DNA of 64,000 nucleotides from Pseudomonadota bacterium (GTDB lineage Bacteria; Pseudomonadota; Alphaproteobacteria; Rhodospirillales; Magnetospirillaceae). Every line of letters starts with the position of its first letter. Positions within the stretch are counted from its first letter, which is position 1. Where the stretch lies: the NCBI GenBank assembly GCA_021793155.1, contig JAJYTF010000005.1, positions 130,203-194,202 on the forward strand. Reading direction: 5' to 3'. This document shows, in pieces, positions 17,870-26,013 of this stretch. A program made the position numbers and the translations under genes. Under the pieces are notes generated by a model. The model was given only the letters and a program-made list of their open reading frames with translations. It was not told where the DNA came from and ran no database searches.

Positions 17870-18388
17870 GTGAAGCGGCTCCAGCGCGTCATCGAAGCGA
17901 TTGTTGTCAACAGCCGTTGGCTGCTGGCGCCGTTTTTGCTGGGTCTCACCGTCAGTCTGACGGCTTTGCTTTATGCATTCTTTATCAAACTCGTTGAGTT
18001 GCTGAGGCTAGTCGGCAGCATCACCAGCGCCGATGTGATCGTCAGCATCCTTGGTCTGGTAGACATCACACTCGCCGCCAACCTGATCGTTATCGTGATC
18101 CGCTCCATCTATGAGAATTTTCTTGCTCGGATCGATCCCACGGGATATCCGCAGTGGCCAGAAGGGCTCAGCAAGATCAGCTATTCCCTCCTGAAACAGA
18201 AGCTTTTCGGATCGCTCGTCGCCATTGCGGCCGTCTCGGCCCTGGAATGGTTTTTCGATATCGAGCGCCACGCCGACAGTACGAAGCTGGCGTGGGTAGT
18301 GGGAATCATGATGGCCTTCGCCTTCGTGATGCTGCTCACGGCCGTTGCCGATCGCCTGAGCGACACCGACCACGACAGCCACGCCTAA
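17870..18388 (+). CDS. UPF0114/YqhA family membrane protein
   Basis: A 172-residue integral membrane protein starting with GTG at 17870. It has about four hydrophobic helices (SRWLLAPFLLGLTVSLTALLYAFF; VIVSILGLVDITLAANLIVIVI; LFGSLVAIAAVSALEWFF; LAWVVGIMMAFAFVMLLTAV). The phrases SRW..AP, LVDITLAANL and YENFLARID are the family signature of UPF0114 (E. coli YqhA). The function is unknown. It starts 18 bases after the PEP-CTERM gene and ends overlapping the convergent phosphatase gene by 4 bases. Confidence 0.92.
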   Translation: MKRLQRVIEAIVVNSRWLLAPFLLGLTVSLTALLYAFFIKLVELLRLVGSITSADVIVSILGLVDITLAANLIVIVIRSIYENFLARIDPTGYPQWPEGLSKISYSLLKQKLFGSLVAIAAVSALEWFFDIERHADSTKLAWVVGIMMAFAFVMLLTAVADRLSDTDHDSHA

Positions 18389-19014
18389 GACAGCTCCTCC
18401 GGCTTGACGTCCCAGCAGCGCAGCCGCGCCTCCCCACCCTCGCGGTCGATGATGCCGAGAGCGCCGGTCTTCATTTTGAAGCTGGCCCGGTGCGCCGCGG
18501 CTGGCAGCAGGGCGCGGGGCAGGAAACGCAGGATGCCGTTGCTGCTGACCACCAGCGGCCGATTTGCCGCAGCTTCGCCCAGGCGCTCTCCGGCAAAATC
18601 CCAGACCGCCTGCAGGATCTCGTCCTTGCGGCTGATCCAGCCGGCCTCGGCAGGCCAGGCGTCCGAACTGTTCCACGCCTCCATGGCGGCCTGGGCGGAC
18701 GGGGCGTCGGCGGCGATCTCGTCGTTGGTGCGGCCGGCCCAGCGGCCGTAGTCCACCTCGTCCAGCCGACCGTCGATGACCGGCGGTGGCAGGCCCAGCG
18801 TCGCCGCAACAATCTCGGCGAACCGCCGGGTCCGCTTCAGCGAGGCGGTGAAGATGACGTCGGGTATCCGGCCGGTGCGGCGCAAGGCTTCGGCGGCTGC
18901 CGAAGCCTGGGCCAATCCCTTCTCGACCAGCGGCAGGTCGGTTTCGCGGCCGACCCACACCACCCGGTCACCCGGATCGAAGGTGTTGCCGTGGCGGGCA
19001 AACAGGATCTCCAT
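18385..19014 (-). CDS. Histidine phosphatase family protein
   Basis: A 209-residue phosphatase of the phosphoglycerate-mutase-like superfamily. The catalytic RHG motif is at the N-terminus (MEILFARHGNTFDPGD), the acid Glu is in RLDEVDYGRWAGRTNDEI, and the second His is replaced in context by VVSSNGILRF, where family members often have S[HN]G; this Asn in place of His deserves attention because that residue normally completes the phosphate pocket. It ends MEILF...KPEELS without leader, so it is cytoplasmic. The gene follows the KdsB-like cytidylyltransferase gene by 5 bases, suggesting it dephosphorylates a sugar or keto-acid phosphate in the same pathway. Confidence 0.85.
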   Translation of the reverse strand: MEILFARHGNTFDPGDRVVWVGRETDLPLVEKGLAQASAAAEALRRTGRIPDVIFTASLKRTRRFAEIVAATLGLPPPVIDGRLDEVDYGRWAGRTNDEIAADAPSAQAAMEAWNSSDAWPAEAGWISRKDEILQAVWDFAGERLGEAAANRPLVVSSNGILRFLPRALLPAAAHRASFKMKTGALGIIDREGGEARLRCWDVKPEELS

Positions 19015-19019
19015 CGACG

Positions 19020-19808
19020 TCAGCCCCCGACCAGTTCGCCCTCACGGGCGATGATGGCCTCGATGAACGGAATATCCTCCGGAGCGTCGACCGAACCGTG
19101 GGTGCGGTTCTTGTAGTCGACCACCACCACCTTGATCGGAATCCCGTTCTCAAGCGCTCGCAGCTGTTCCAGCTGTTCCGCCACCTCCAGCGGCGTCTGC
19201 TCGAGACTGCAAAGCTGGTCGAGGATGCCCGCGGCGTAGCCGTAGATGCCGATATGCCGGTGCACCGGCGGCACGTCGAAATCGCGGATGCGCATGTAGG
19301 GGATGATTGCCTTCGAGAAGTAAAGCGCCCGGCCGAACTTGTCCATGGTCACAAGTGTCCCGCTGGTCGGACTCTTCGACTTCAGCTCCTGGATCTCCTC
19401 GTATTGCTTCCAGGTGCAGCGCACAGCGGCGGTGACCATCCCGACCTTGGGATTGCCATGGAACTCGTCCACCAGTGCCTGCACCACCCAGGGCGGGGTC
19501 AGCACCGCGTCACCCTGCAGGTTCACCACGGCGTCGGGACGCTTGGCCATCTGCTTCAGCGCCGCATGGACGCGGTCGGTGCCGGTCGGGCAGTCGGGTG
19601 AGGTGATGATCGCCTTGGCGCCGAATGTAGCGGCATGTTCGGCCACCCGTTCGTCGTCGGTGGTGATGTAGACCTCGCTGACGCCCTTCACCGCCTTGGC
19701 GATACTGAAGACGCGGTTGAGCAGACTCTTGCCGGCGATCTTCACCATCGGCTTGCCAGGTAGACGGCGGGAGTTATAGCGGGCTGGAATGACGATGGCG
19801 ACATCCAT
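19020..19808 (-). CDS. kdsB: 3-deoxy-manno-octulosonate cytidylyltransferase-like protein (KdsB family)
   Basis: A 262-residue nucleotidyltransferase. From the ATG at 19808 it reads MDVAIVIPARYNSRRLPGKPM, the CTP-binding signature of KdsB and related CMP-sugar synthetases; VVNLQGDAVLTPPWVVQALVDEF matches the Mg-binding region, although KdsB proper has QGDEP where this has QGDAV. RHIGIYGYAAGILDQL and a C-terminal DAPEDIPFIEAIIAREGELV also fit. KdsB activates Kdo as CMP-Kdo. Because the neighbours include an aldolase, a phosphatase, a kinase and another CMP-transferase-like domain, this copy may activate a different 2-keto-3-deoxy sugar rather than the housekeeping Kdo. The upstream AGGAGG supports the start. 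Confidence 0.82.
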   Translation of the reverse strand: MDVAIVIPARYNSRRLPGKPMVKIAGKSLLNRVFSIAKAVKGVSEVYITTDDERVAEHAATFGAKAIITSPDCPTGTDRVHAALKQMAKRPDAVVNLQGDAVLTPPWVVQALVDEFHGNPKVGMVTAAVRCTWKQYEEIQELKSKSPTSGTLVTMDKFGRALYFSKAIIPYMRIRDFDVPPVHRHIGIYGYAAGILDQLCSLEQTPLEVAEQLEQLRALENGIPIKVVVVDYKNRTHGSVDAPEDIPFIEAIIAREGELVGG

Positions 19809-19871
19809 GACGGGGAAACCTCCTGGTGACTGACCACGCCGCCGGGTTGGCGGGCCCCTCGCGGCGTAGCC

Positions 19872-19918
19872 ATGGATGGGCACGGATTTATTCCACTATT
19901 CCATCCGTGTCCATCCGT
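19872..19918. repeat. Palindromic intergenic repeat (ATCCGTGTCCATCCGTG class)
   Basis: ATGGATGGGCACGGAT (19872-19887) and ATCCGTGTCCATCCGT (19903-19918) form arms that match at 14 of 16 positions. The right arm is a well-known dispersed repeat in proteobacteria. It lies between the rhodanese and KdsB-like genes. Confidence 0.6.
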
Positions 19919-19945
19919 GTTGGGCCACCGGAGCCGGCCTCGTGG

Positions 19946-20341
19946 TTACATCCCCGGTTCGATCACATGGTCGACCGGGCCTCCGGACTCCACCCATTCC
20001 TTGTAGGCACCGAGATTGTAGACCTGGTCATATCCCAACTCCTTGAGCACTTTCCCGCTCAACGCGGAACGCCCGCCGGAAGCACAGTAGACGATGATCG
20101 TCTTTTCCCGGGAGAAGCTCTTGTCGTGGTAGGGGGACTCGGGATCCGCACGGAATTCCAGCATGCCGCGCGACACGTGGAGCGCCCCGGCGACCTTGCC
20201 GTCCTTTTCAACTTCCGGCGCGTCGCGCACGTCCACCACGAGCACATCGTCCTGGGACATCATCTCGCGCGCCTTCAACGGCGGTATGCGCGGAACGATC
20301 TGGTTGGCGGCTTCCATCATCTGCTTGATGCTCAGGGCCAT
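19946..20341 (-). CDS. Rhodanese-like sulfurtransferase
   Basis: A 131-residue single-domain rhodanese. The CDC25-like loop has the catalytic Cys in VYCASGGRSALSG, preceded by VLVVDVRDAPEVEKDGKVAGALHVSRG and followed by LGYDQVYNLGAYKEWVESGGP. It should transfer sulfane sulfur or act as a carrier in the cytoplasm; no leader is present. The N-terminal helix (MALSIKQMMEAANQIVPRIP) is typical of this subgroup. It sits between the KdsB-like gene and the kinase gene of the sugar locus but has no obvious link to it. Confidence 0.92.
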   Translation of the reverse strand: MALSIKQMMEAANQIVPRIPPLKAREMMSQDDVLVVDVRDAPEVEKDGKVAGALHVSRGMLEFRADPESPYHDKSFSREKTIIVYCASGGRSALSGKVLKELGYDQVYNLGAYKEWVESGGPVDHVIEPGM

Positions 20342-20517
20342 CGAATTATCACCTCTCCAAAAAGACGCGTAACCACAAGTTTTTTCTTCATATTAATACC
20401 TACACCATAGGCATCTGGGGCACAACATGGCCACGCGTCAAGCCCGCGCGGCTTTTCTCGCGTCGCGTCAGGATGGCCGCGAAACTGACCCGGGAACCGG
20501 ACGGTGAAGCGGAAAAT

Positions 20518-21567
20518 CTAAAGAGTGCCGAGAATCGCCGCATAGGTGGCGGCCGGCGGGTAGACCTCCTGCCAACTGGTGGTATCGGCGGCCGGCCGGC
20601 CCGACACCTCTCGGGAGTGCTCGAAATTGAAGCAGCGCAGCAGCCACAGCCGTTCGTAAGCGGCAAGCCTGGCCCTGTCGAAGGGTTGGTCGGCGGTCTC
20701 CTCATAGCCGTCCAGGAAGGCGGCGAAAAGCGCCGGATCGTGCGCCAGGCGGCCGTCGGCGCCAATGGCCGTCCAGTATTTCATCTTCACCAGGTCGAGT
20801 TCGCGACAGTCCACTACCCAGTTGTCCCAGTCGATGACATGGAGCTGCCCGCTGCGTTCGGCCAGGATGTTGGCACCGGAATAATCGTTGTGGATCAGAC
20901 AGGGCGCCCCCGGCCGCAGGCCGGAAAGGTCGCGCCTGCGCAGCCTCGCCGTCAACCCCGGCGGCAACGCCGTTTCCGCCTGCGCCAATTCCCGGCCGTA
21001 GGCCGCCTTCATATGCTCCTCCCACGGCCGCGGCGCATGGCGGATGGAGAAGACGTCCTGGTAGAAATGCTCAAAACGGTTGCGGTGCAGCCGCGCCAGG
21101 ATCCGTCCGGCCTGCGCATAATAGTCGGCCGAAGGAGCCTCCCACAGCGCGTGCCCGTCGACCCACTCGAAAATGAAAAAAGGAAAGGGGAACTCCTCCA
21201 TCGACCAGTCGTAATGGAGGATGGTGCGCACTGCCGTATGTGCCACATGGGAGCCGCGTGGCGAGCGCAGCACGCTGTCGACGATGCCCCGCACCAACCC
21301 GTCGTCCAGTGTCTCGCCGGCGTGGTAGAGCAGGAGGATGGCGAACACCTCCTTGATGATGTCCCTTTCGTAGCGGAAATGCCGGCGGTTGAGGGCGACA
21401 CGCGCCCCCAGCCGCCGCCCCTGATAGCGCAGTTCCAGGATGCGGTTGATGTTGCCGGAACGGCTTCCCAGCAACTCCACCTGACCGGTACCGCCCAGAT
21501 GCCGTGCCAGGATGCGGCCCGCTACCTCGATGAACCTGGCGGAATCGAAAACGGGATCGTTGGACAA
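20518..21567 (-). CDS. Aminoglycoside phosphotransferase (APH) family kinase, probable sugar kinase
   Basis: A 349-residue kinase-like protein. The frame stays open far upstream, across the divergent SDR gene, but a TTG at 21567 with GGAG seven bases earlier starts it sensibly (LSNDPVFDSARFIEVAG). Brenner motif CLIHNDYSGANIL and the Mg-binding VIDWDNWVVDC are intact, so it should transfer phosphate from ATP. The N-lobe has GSRSGNINRILELRYQGRRL as a variant Gly loop. APH-fold proteins in carbohydrate loci often phosphorylate sugars or choline rather than antibiotics. It is divergent from the SDR-aldolase-glycosyltransferase operon with 102 bases between starts, which supports a role in the same pathway. 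Confidence 0.85.
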   Translation of the reverse strand: MSNDPVFDSARFIEVAGRILARHLGGTGQVELLGSRSGNINRILELRYQGRRLGARVALNRRHFRYERDIIKEVFAILLLYHAGETLDDGLVRGIVDSVLRSPRGSHVAHTAVRTILHYDWSMEEFPFPFFIFEWVDGHALWEAPSADYYAQAGRILARLHRNRFEHFYQDVFSIRHAPRPWEEHMKAAYGRELAQAETALPPGLTARLRRRDLSGLRPGAPCLIHNDYSGANILAERSGQLHVIDWDNWVVDCRELDLVKMKYWTAIGADGRLAHDPALFAAFLDGYEETADQPFDRARLAAYERLWLLRCFNFEHSREVSGRPAADTTSWQEVYPPAATYAAILGTL

Positions 21568-21669
21568 GGCGCCACTCCAAAATGGCGAAAAACCTACCGG
21601 CCTCTCCCACCATTGCGCAAGCGCATATTGCCGGTATATTGCCCTGAACAGAAACGGAGGTCGAACACC

Positions 21670-22416
21670 ATGCGCTTGGGCGGAAAGGTCGCATTCATCA
21701 CAGGTGCGAGCCGCGGCATCGGACGCAGCATCGCTTTGGAATTCGCCCGCCAGGGAGCCGCCATTGCCGTGGGCTATGCGCGGGAAGCCGGCAAGGCCGA
21801 CGAAGTGGTCGCCGAAATCGCCGGCCAGGGGGGCAAGGCCGTGGCGGTAGCCAGCGACGTGCGGGACCGCGCTGCCATCCGCCGGGCGTTCGAGACCGCC
21901 GCGGCGGCCCTGGGCGGCATCGACATCCTGGTCAACAATGCCGGCATCAACAACCGCTGCACCTTCCAGGAAACCACCGACGAGGACTGGGACCGTATCA
22001 TGACGGTCAATCTGAAGGGGCCGTTCATCTGCAGCCAGGAAGTATTTCCCCATATGATCAAGCGGGGCGGCGGGCGGATCATCAACATCAGCTCGGTGGC
22101 CGGCCAGTATCACGGGCCGAAGACGGTCCACTACGCCGTCTCCAAGGCAGGATTGAACAGCCTGACCGCGGTGGTCGCTCGTTACGGCGCCGAACACAAC
22201 ATCCTGGTCAATGCTGTGGCGCCGGGCATCATGCTGACCGATCAGACGGCCGACGAGCTGGCCGGCCCCGACGGCGCCAAGATTGTCGCCATGACGCTGC
22301 TGAAGCGCGCCGGGCATCTGTCCGACGTGGCCGCCACCTGCGTCTGGCTGGCCTCGGACGAGCAGGCCTACGTCACCGGCCAGGTGATCAGCGTCGCCGG
22401 CGGCGCGGTGCTGTGA
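21670..22416 (+). CDS. SDR family oxidoreductase (FabG-like)
   Basis: A 248-residue classical short-chain dehydrogenase. The ATG at 21670 follows ACGGAGG. Motifs: TGASRGIG near the N-terminus for NAD(P) binding, NNAG at about 88-91, Ser in NISSVAG, and the catalytic Tyr-Lys in VHYAVSKAGL. The C-terminus (YVTGQVISVAGGAVL) is typical. It resembles 3-oxoacyl-ACP reductase, but as the first gene of an operon with an aldolase, a glycosyltransferase and an Ldh2-type dehydrogenase it more likely reduces a sugar or keto-acid intermediate. Confidence 0.92.
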   Translation: MRLGGKVAFITGASRGIGRSIALEFARQGAAIAVGYAREAGKADEVVAEIAGQGGKAVAVASDVRDRAAIRRAFETAAAALGGIDILVNNAGINNRCTFQETTDEDWDRIMTVNLKGPFICSQEVFPHMIKRGGGRIINISSVAGQYHGPKTVHYAVSKAGLNSLTAVVARYGAEHNILVNAVAPGIMLTDQTADELAGPDGAKIVAMTLLKRAGHLSDVAATCVWLASDEQAYVTGQVISVAGGAVL

Positions 22417-22422
22417 GTATTG

Positions 22423-22491
22423 TTCACCACAGGGCTACAGAGCGCACAGAGGATTTTATTCTTCTTCGCGCTCCCTCTGTCTCGGTGGTGA
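22423..22491. repeat. Palindromic intergenic repeat (TTCACCACAG...CACAGAGG class)
   Basis: TCACCAC and CACAGAGG at 22424-22452 are inverted as CCTCTGT and GGTGGTGA at 22474-22491. The TTCACCACAGAGGCACAGAGG family is a widespread dispersed repeat. It sits between two co-directional genes of one operon. Confidence 0.6.
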
Positions 22492-22515
22492 TTTCTTCCA
22501 CGGGAAAGAGCTGCC

Positions 22516-23289
22516 ATGGACGTCATTGAACTGAAGTCCCGCCTGAAGGCGGGAAAGGCCGTGTTCGGCACCTGGTCGCATTTGGCCTATACCACCGTTG
22601 TCGAAATCGTCGGCGCATCGGGCCTCGACTTCATCGTCTTCGATCTCGAACACGGTCCCCATTCCTTCGCCGACATGCCCGGCCTTTATTGCGCCGCCGA
22701 ATCCAGCGGCCTGGTGCCGGTGACCCGCGTCCCGGGCACAGGCAACAGCAATATCCTGCGGGTCTTGGACAGCGGCACCCGCGGCGTCATGGTGCCGCAT
22801 GTCGACAGCGCGAAGGTCGCGGCCGAATGCCTCGAGGCCATGGTCTATGGCCCCAGCTCGCGCAATCGCGGCATCGCCACGCTGACCCGCTCCTCCATGT
22901 TCAACTACCAGAACGAGCGGATCCATCTCGACGGCGCCGCGGCCAAGACCTTGTCGGTGCTGATGGTGGAGGATCGCCAGGGCATCGCCGAGATTGACGC
23001 CATCTGCGACCTGCCGGGCCTCGACGTTTTGTTCATCGGCATCTATGACCTGTCGCAAAGCTTGGGCCTGAAAGGCGACCTCAACGATCCCACCTTCCAG
23101 AAGGTGTTCCGCGAGACGGTGAAGCGGGTGGCCGACAAGGGAGTCGCCATCGGCGCCTATGCCCACACCGCCGAAGCGGCCGAGCCGCTGGTCGAGTTGG
23201 GGGTCCGTTTCATCACCATCGGGGTGGACGGCGGCGTGCTGCGCCGCGGCTACGACGCGATCGCCGCCGGGGTGGCACGTTGGCGCTAG
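22516..23289 (+). CDS. HpcH/HpaI family aldolase
   Basis: A 257-residue class II pyruvate aldolase (TIM barrel). Motifs: GTWSHLAYTTVVEIVGASGLDFIVFDLEHG (shown in part), with the metal-site region FDLEHGPHS, the metal-binding Glu in LMVEDRQG, and the Asp in FIGIYDLSQSLG. The family joins or splits pyruvate and an aldehyde to give 2-keto-3-deoxy acids, the scaffold of Kdo-like and ulosonic sugars as well as sugar-acid catabolites. Its place beside two CMP-transferase-like proteins makes a biosynthetic keto-sugar role worth testing; a catabolic role is the alternative. Cytoplasmic. Confidence 0.9.
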   Translation: MDVIELKSRLKAGKAVFGTWSHLAYTTVVEIVGASGLDFIVFDLEHGPHSFADMPGLYCAAESSGLVPVTRVPGTGNSNILRVLDSGTRGVMVPHVDSAKVAAECLEAMVYGPSSRNRGIATLTRSSMFNYQNERIHLDGAAAKTLSVLMVEDRQGIAEIDAICDLPGLDVLFIGIYDLSQSLGLKGDLNDPTFQKVFRETVKRVADKGVAIGAYAHTAEAAEPLVELGVRFITIGVDGGVLRRGYDAIAAGVARWR

Positions 23290-23336
23290 AGCGGCGCCGT
23301 CAGCATGACCGCGAACCTGGTTTAGAGGGATCGCCC

Positions 23337-24743
23337 ATGAGCAAACCGAAGATCTCGGTCATCATCCGCACGCGGAACGAGGAAACCTGGGTCGGCCCCT
23401 GCCTCGACATGGTGTTCCGGCAGGATTACCCAGACTTCGAGGTGATCGTCGTCGACAATGAAAGTACCGACCACACGCTCGAGATTGTCCGCCGCTATCC
23501 GGTCAAGGAGGTGATTCGGATTTCCCGCTACATGCCGGGCTTGTCCTTGAACACGGGGATAAGGGCGTCGACCGGTGCTCTGATCGCCTGCCTCTCGTCG
23601 CACTGCATTCCGCGGCGAATCGACTGGCTGTCGAAACTGGCGGCGGCTTTCGACGACCCCAAGGTGGCCGGTGCCTATGGCCGGCAGCTGCCGCTGGCTT
23701 TTTCCGGCGCCATCGACAAGCGGGACCTGCTGACGGTATTCGGGCTCGACCGGCGGGTGCAGGTGAAGGACTATTTCTTCCACAACGCCAACAGCATGCT
23801 GCGCCGCGACCTGTGGGAGGCGACCCCGTTCGACGAAGAGGCCACCAACATCGAGGACCGGCTATGGGGCAAGGCGATGATCGAGGCCGGCCACACCCTG
23901 GTTTACGAACCGGAGGCCGCCGTCTTCCATCACCACGGCATCAATCAAGGCGACAGTGACCGCGGTCGCGCGCACGGCGTTTCGTCCCTGCTCGACAGGC
24001 TGGAAGCCGAGATCGTCGCCGACCTGCCGGAGAACATGCGGCCGGAAAACTGCAACGTCGTCGCCATCGCCCCGGTACTGGGCGAGCCACGCGAATTGCA
24101 GGGCGGCGACGTGTTCGCCGAAATGCTGCGCCAGCTGACCGATTGCCGCTATCTGCGCAATGTCTATACCCTGGCCGAAAGCGACAAGGTTCGGGCCACC
24201 GCCGGCCGCCTGGGCGCGCGATTCCTGGCGCGTCCCGAGGAACTGCGTTCGCGCGACCGCTCCCTGGGCGACATTCTGCGCTACGCCCTGCAGACCATGG
24301 AAGCTACGGGCGACTATCCGGACACCATCCTCTACGTCAACTACCTCTGCCCATTCCGCCCGGCGGGGTTGCTCGACGAGTTGGTCACCGAACTCCACTA
24401 CAAGGGGCTGGACACCGTCTTTCCCGGCTATGTCGACTACAACGACCACTGGGTAAACGCCGCCGCCGAGCAGTTCGAGCGCATTAGCGAAAGCCCGAAG
24501 CCAGGGCCCGAACGGGCCCGGCTTTACCGTTCTCTTTATGGCCTTGGCTGTGCCACGCGCGCCTCGGTCATCCGCCGTGGCAACCTGATCGGCGATAAGG
24601 TGGGCATCGTACCCATCACCGAACACATCTATACGCTGCGGCTTACCGATGAACGGCCGCAGCCCTTGGCGCCTGAAGAAGCCGAGCGGGAATCGCTGCT
24701 CGGCTGGACCTCGCAAATGTTTCTCCGGGAATTCCGTCCATGA
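23337..24743 (+). CDS. Glycosyltransferase family 2 fused to a NeuA-like cytidylyltransferase domain
   Basis: A 468-residue protein from the ATG at 23337. Residues 1-230 are a GT-A fold family 2 glycosyltransferase (ISVIIRTRNEETWVGPCLDMVF, IVVDNESTDHTLEIV, NIEDRLWGKAMIEAGH, YEPEAAVFHHHG). Residues about 245-460 look like an acylneuraminate (CMP-sugar) cytidylyltransferase lacking the usual N-terminal CTP loop: VVAIAPVLGEPRELQGGDVFAEML, YTLAESDKVRATAGRLGARFLARPEELR (shown in two parts), and DTILYVNYLCPFRPAGLLDELV, which parallels the NeuA LQPTSPLR region. The C-terminal half may be inactive or bind a CMP-sugar. The stop overlaps the next start (ATGA). The fusion suggests channelling of a CMP-activated sugar to transfer. 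Confidence 0.82.
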   Translation: MSKPKISVIIRTRNEETWVGPCLDMVFRQDYPDFEVIVVDNESTDHTLEIVRRYPVKEVIRISRYMPGLSLNTGIRASTGALIACLSSHCIPRRIDWLSKLAAAFDDPKVAGAYGRQLPLAFSGAIDKRDLLTVFGLDRRVQVKDYFFHNANSMLRRDLWEATPFDEEATNIEDRLWGKAMIEAGHTLVYEPEAAVFHHHGINQGDSDRGRAHGVSSLLDRLEAEIVADLPENMRPENCNVVAIAPVLGEPRELQGGDVFAEMLRQLTDCRYLRNVYTLAESDKVRATAGRLGARFLARPEELRSRDRSLGDILRYALQTMEATGDYPDTILYVNYLCPFRPAGLLDELVTELHYKGLDTVFPGYVDYNDHWVNAAAEQFERISESPKPGPERARLYRSLYGLGCATRASVIRRGNLIGDKVGIVPITEHIYTLRLTDERPQPLAPEEAERESLLGWTSQMFLREFRP

Positions 24744-25807
24744 AAGACAGCATCATCGTATCCGCCGAGGCACTAACCGCCTATTTCACCGACTTGTTCG
24801 TCCGCTTCGGGGCGCCGCCGGATACCGGCCGGGAAGTGGCCGTGCATCTGGTCGAGGCCAACCTGACCGGGCACGACTCGCATGGTGCCCTGCGGGCCCC
24901 CTGGTATATCGAAAAGATCGAAGCCGGCGAGCTGGATCCCAAGGCAGTCCCGGCCCTTGTCACGGAAGGCCCGACGACGGCGGTCGTGGACGGCGGCTGG
25001 GGATTCGGCCAGCCGGCCTCGCGCCTGGCGATGGAAACGGCGATCGCCAAGGCCCGGCAACTGGGCGTCGGCTGTGTCGCGGTGCGTAACGCCAACCATA
25101 TGGGCCGGGTCGGCTATTACACCGCCATGGCGGCGGCGGAAGGCATGGTCGGCCTGGGCTGCGTCAACCTGCACGGCGCCAGCCCCTGCGTGACACCGTT
25201 CGGCGGCATCGACCGGCGGCTGCCGACCAACCCGTTCTCGGTCGCCTTTCCCGCTGACCGCAAGCCGGATTTCCTGGCCGACATGACCACCAGCGTGGTC
25301 GCGGAAGGCAAGCTTCAGGTCCGCCGCAACAAGGGTCTGCAAGCCGAAGAGCAGTGGATCATCGACCACGACGGCAACGCCACCACCGATCCCTGGAAGT
25401 TCTATGCCGAGCCGGTGGGTGCCCTGCTGCCCATGGGTGGCGTGGTGGCCCACAAGGGTTTCGCCCTATCCATGGCCATCGAAGGCCTGGCCGGCGGCCT
25501 ATCGGGCGCCGGGTGTTCCAATCCCACCGCCGAACGCCACGGCAATGCCTGCTGGTACACGGTAATCCGCATCGACGCATTCACTCCACTGGACGAATTC
25601 AAGGCGAATGTCGGCAAGCTGATCGACCATGTGAAGTCGTCGCGCAAGGCGGCCGGCGTGAACGAAATCCTCTATCCCGGTGAACCGGAAGATCTGCGCC
25701 GGAAGGAGCGTCTGCGTGATGGCTTGGCCATCGATGCCCAGACCTGGCAATGGCTGGGTCAGAAAGCGGCAAAGGTCGGCGTCGTGCCGCCGGCGGCGAA
25801 AGGGTGA
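24740..25807 (+). CDS. Ldh2/malate-L-lactate dehydrogenase family oxidoreductase
   Basis: A 355-residue NAD(P)-dependent 2-keto acid/2-hydroxy acid oxidoreductase. Its ATG overlaps the stop of the glycosyltransferase gene. Family signatures: LVEANLTGHDSHGALRAPWY, NANHMGRVGYYTAMAA, GASPCVTPFGGIDRRLPTNPFSVAFP (in part) and GGVVAHKGFALSMAIEGLAGGLSG. Known members reduce or oxidise malate, sulfolactate, ureidoglycolate, or 2,3-diketogulonate. In this operon, where an aldolase can form a 2-keto acid, it may reduce the keto group or oxidise a precursor. Cytoplasmic. Last gene of the operon; repeats follow. Confidence 0.92.
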   Translation: MKDSIIVSAEALTAYFTDLFVRFGAPPDTGREVAVHLVEANLTGHDSHGALRAPWYIEKIEAGELDPKAVPALVTEGPTTAVVDGGWGFGQPASRLAMETAIAKARQLGVGCVAVRNANHMGRVGYYTAMAAAEGMVGLGCVNLHGASPCVTPFGGIDRRLPTNPFSVAFPADRKPDFLADMTTSVVAEGKLQVRRNKGLQAEEQWIIDHDGNATTDPWKFYAEPVGALLPMGGVVAHKGFALSMAIEGLAGGLSGAGCSNPTAERHGNACWYTVIRIDAFTPLDEFKANVGKLIDHVKSSRKAAGVNEILYPGEPEDLRRKERLRDGLAIDAQTWQWLGQKAAKVGVVPPAAKG

Positions 25808-25835
25808 TGCCGCCGTGAGCGGTGGTGCCAGCCGG

Positions 25836-25899
25836 TGGTCCGCCCCAGACGCATGGTTCCCAAGCGTCTGGAAAAGGCGGCCCACCAACTGATCGAATT
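25836..25899. repeat. 64-bp direct repeat, copy A
   Basis: Matches copy B at 27049-27112 at 59 of 64 positions without gaps. Contains the dyad CCAGACGC...GCGTCTGG, so it can form a hairpin. It lies after the Ldh2-type gene. Confidence 0.9.
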
Positions 25900-25923
25900 G
25901 CCCCTTTCGAACGAAAGGAGAAA

Positions 25924-25999
25924 TCACTACGAGCGGAGCGCCGCAGTCCAGGGGGGCGATGCCATCGGCTCTGGATTGCTTCGCCTTCGCTCGTGATGA
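25924..25999. repeat. Palindromic intergenic repeat, relative of the one at 9084
   Basis: Imperfect arms TCACTACGAGCG and CGCTCGTGATGA flank a centre that carries GGATTGCTTCG, as in the 9084-9172 element. This is a second, diverged member of that class. Confidence 0.65.
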
Positions 26000-26013
26000 C
26001 GGGATGAGACGAC

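Noticed and set aside
20473-21669. In-frame N-terminal extension of the SDR protein over the kinase gene
   Set aside because: The SDR fold starts at the ATG at 21670 with a good binding site; the extension is antisense to an intact kinase.
21568-22317. In-frame N-terminal extension of the APH-type kinase over the SDR gene
   Set aside because: Antisense to the SDR gene; the TTG at 21567 with GGAG gives a proper kinase start.
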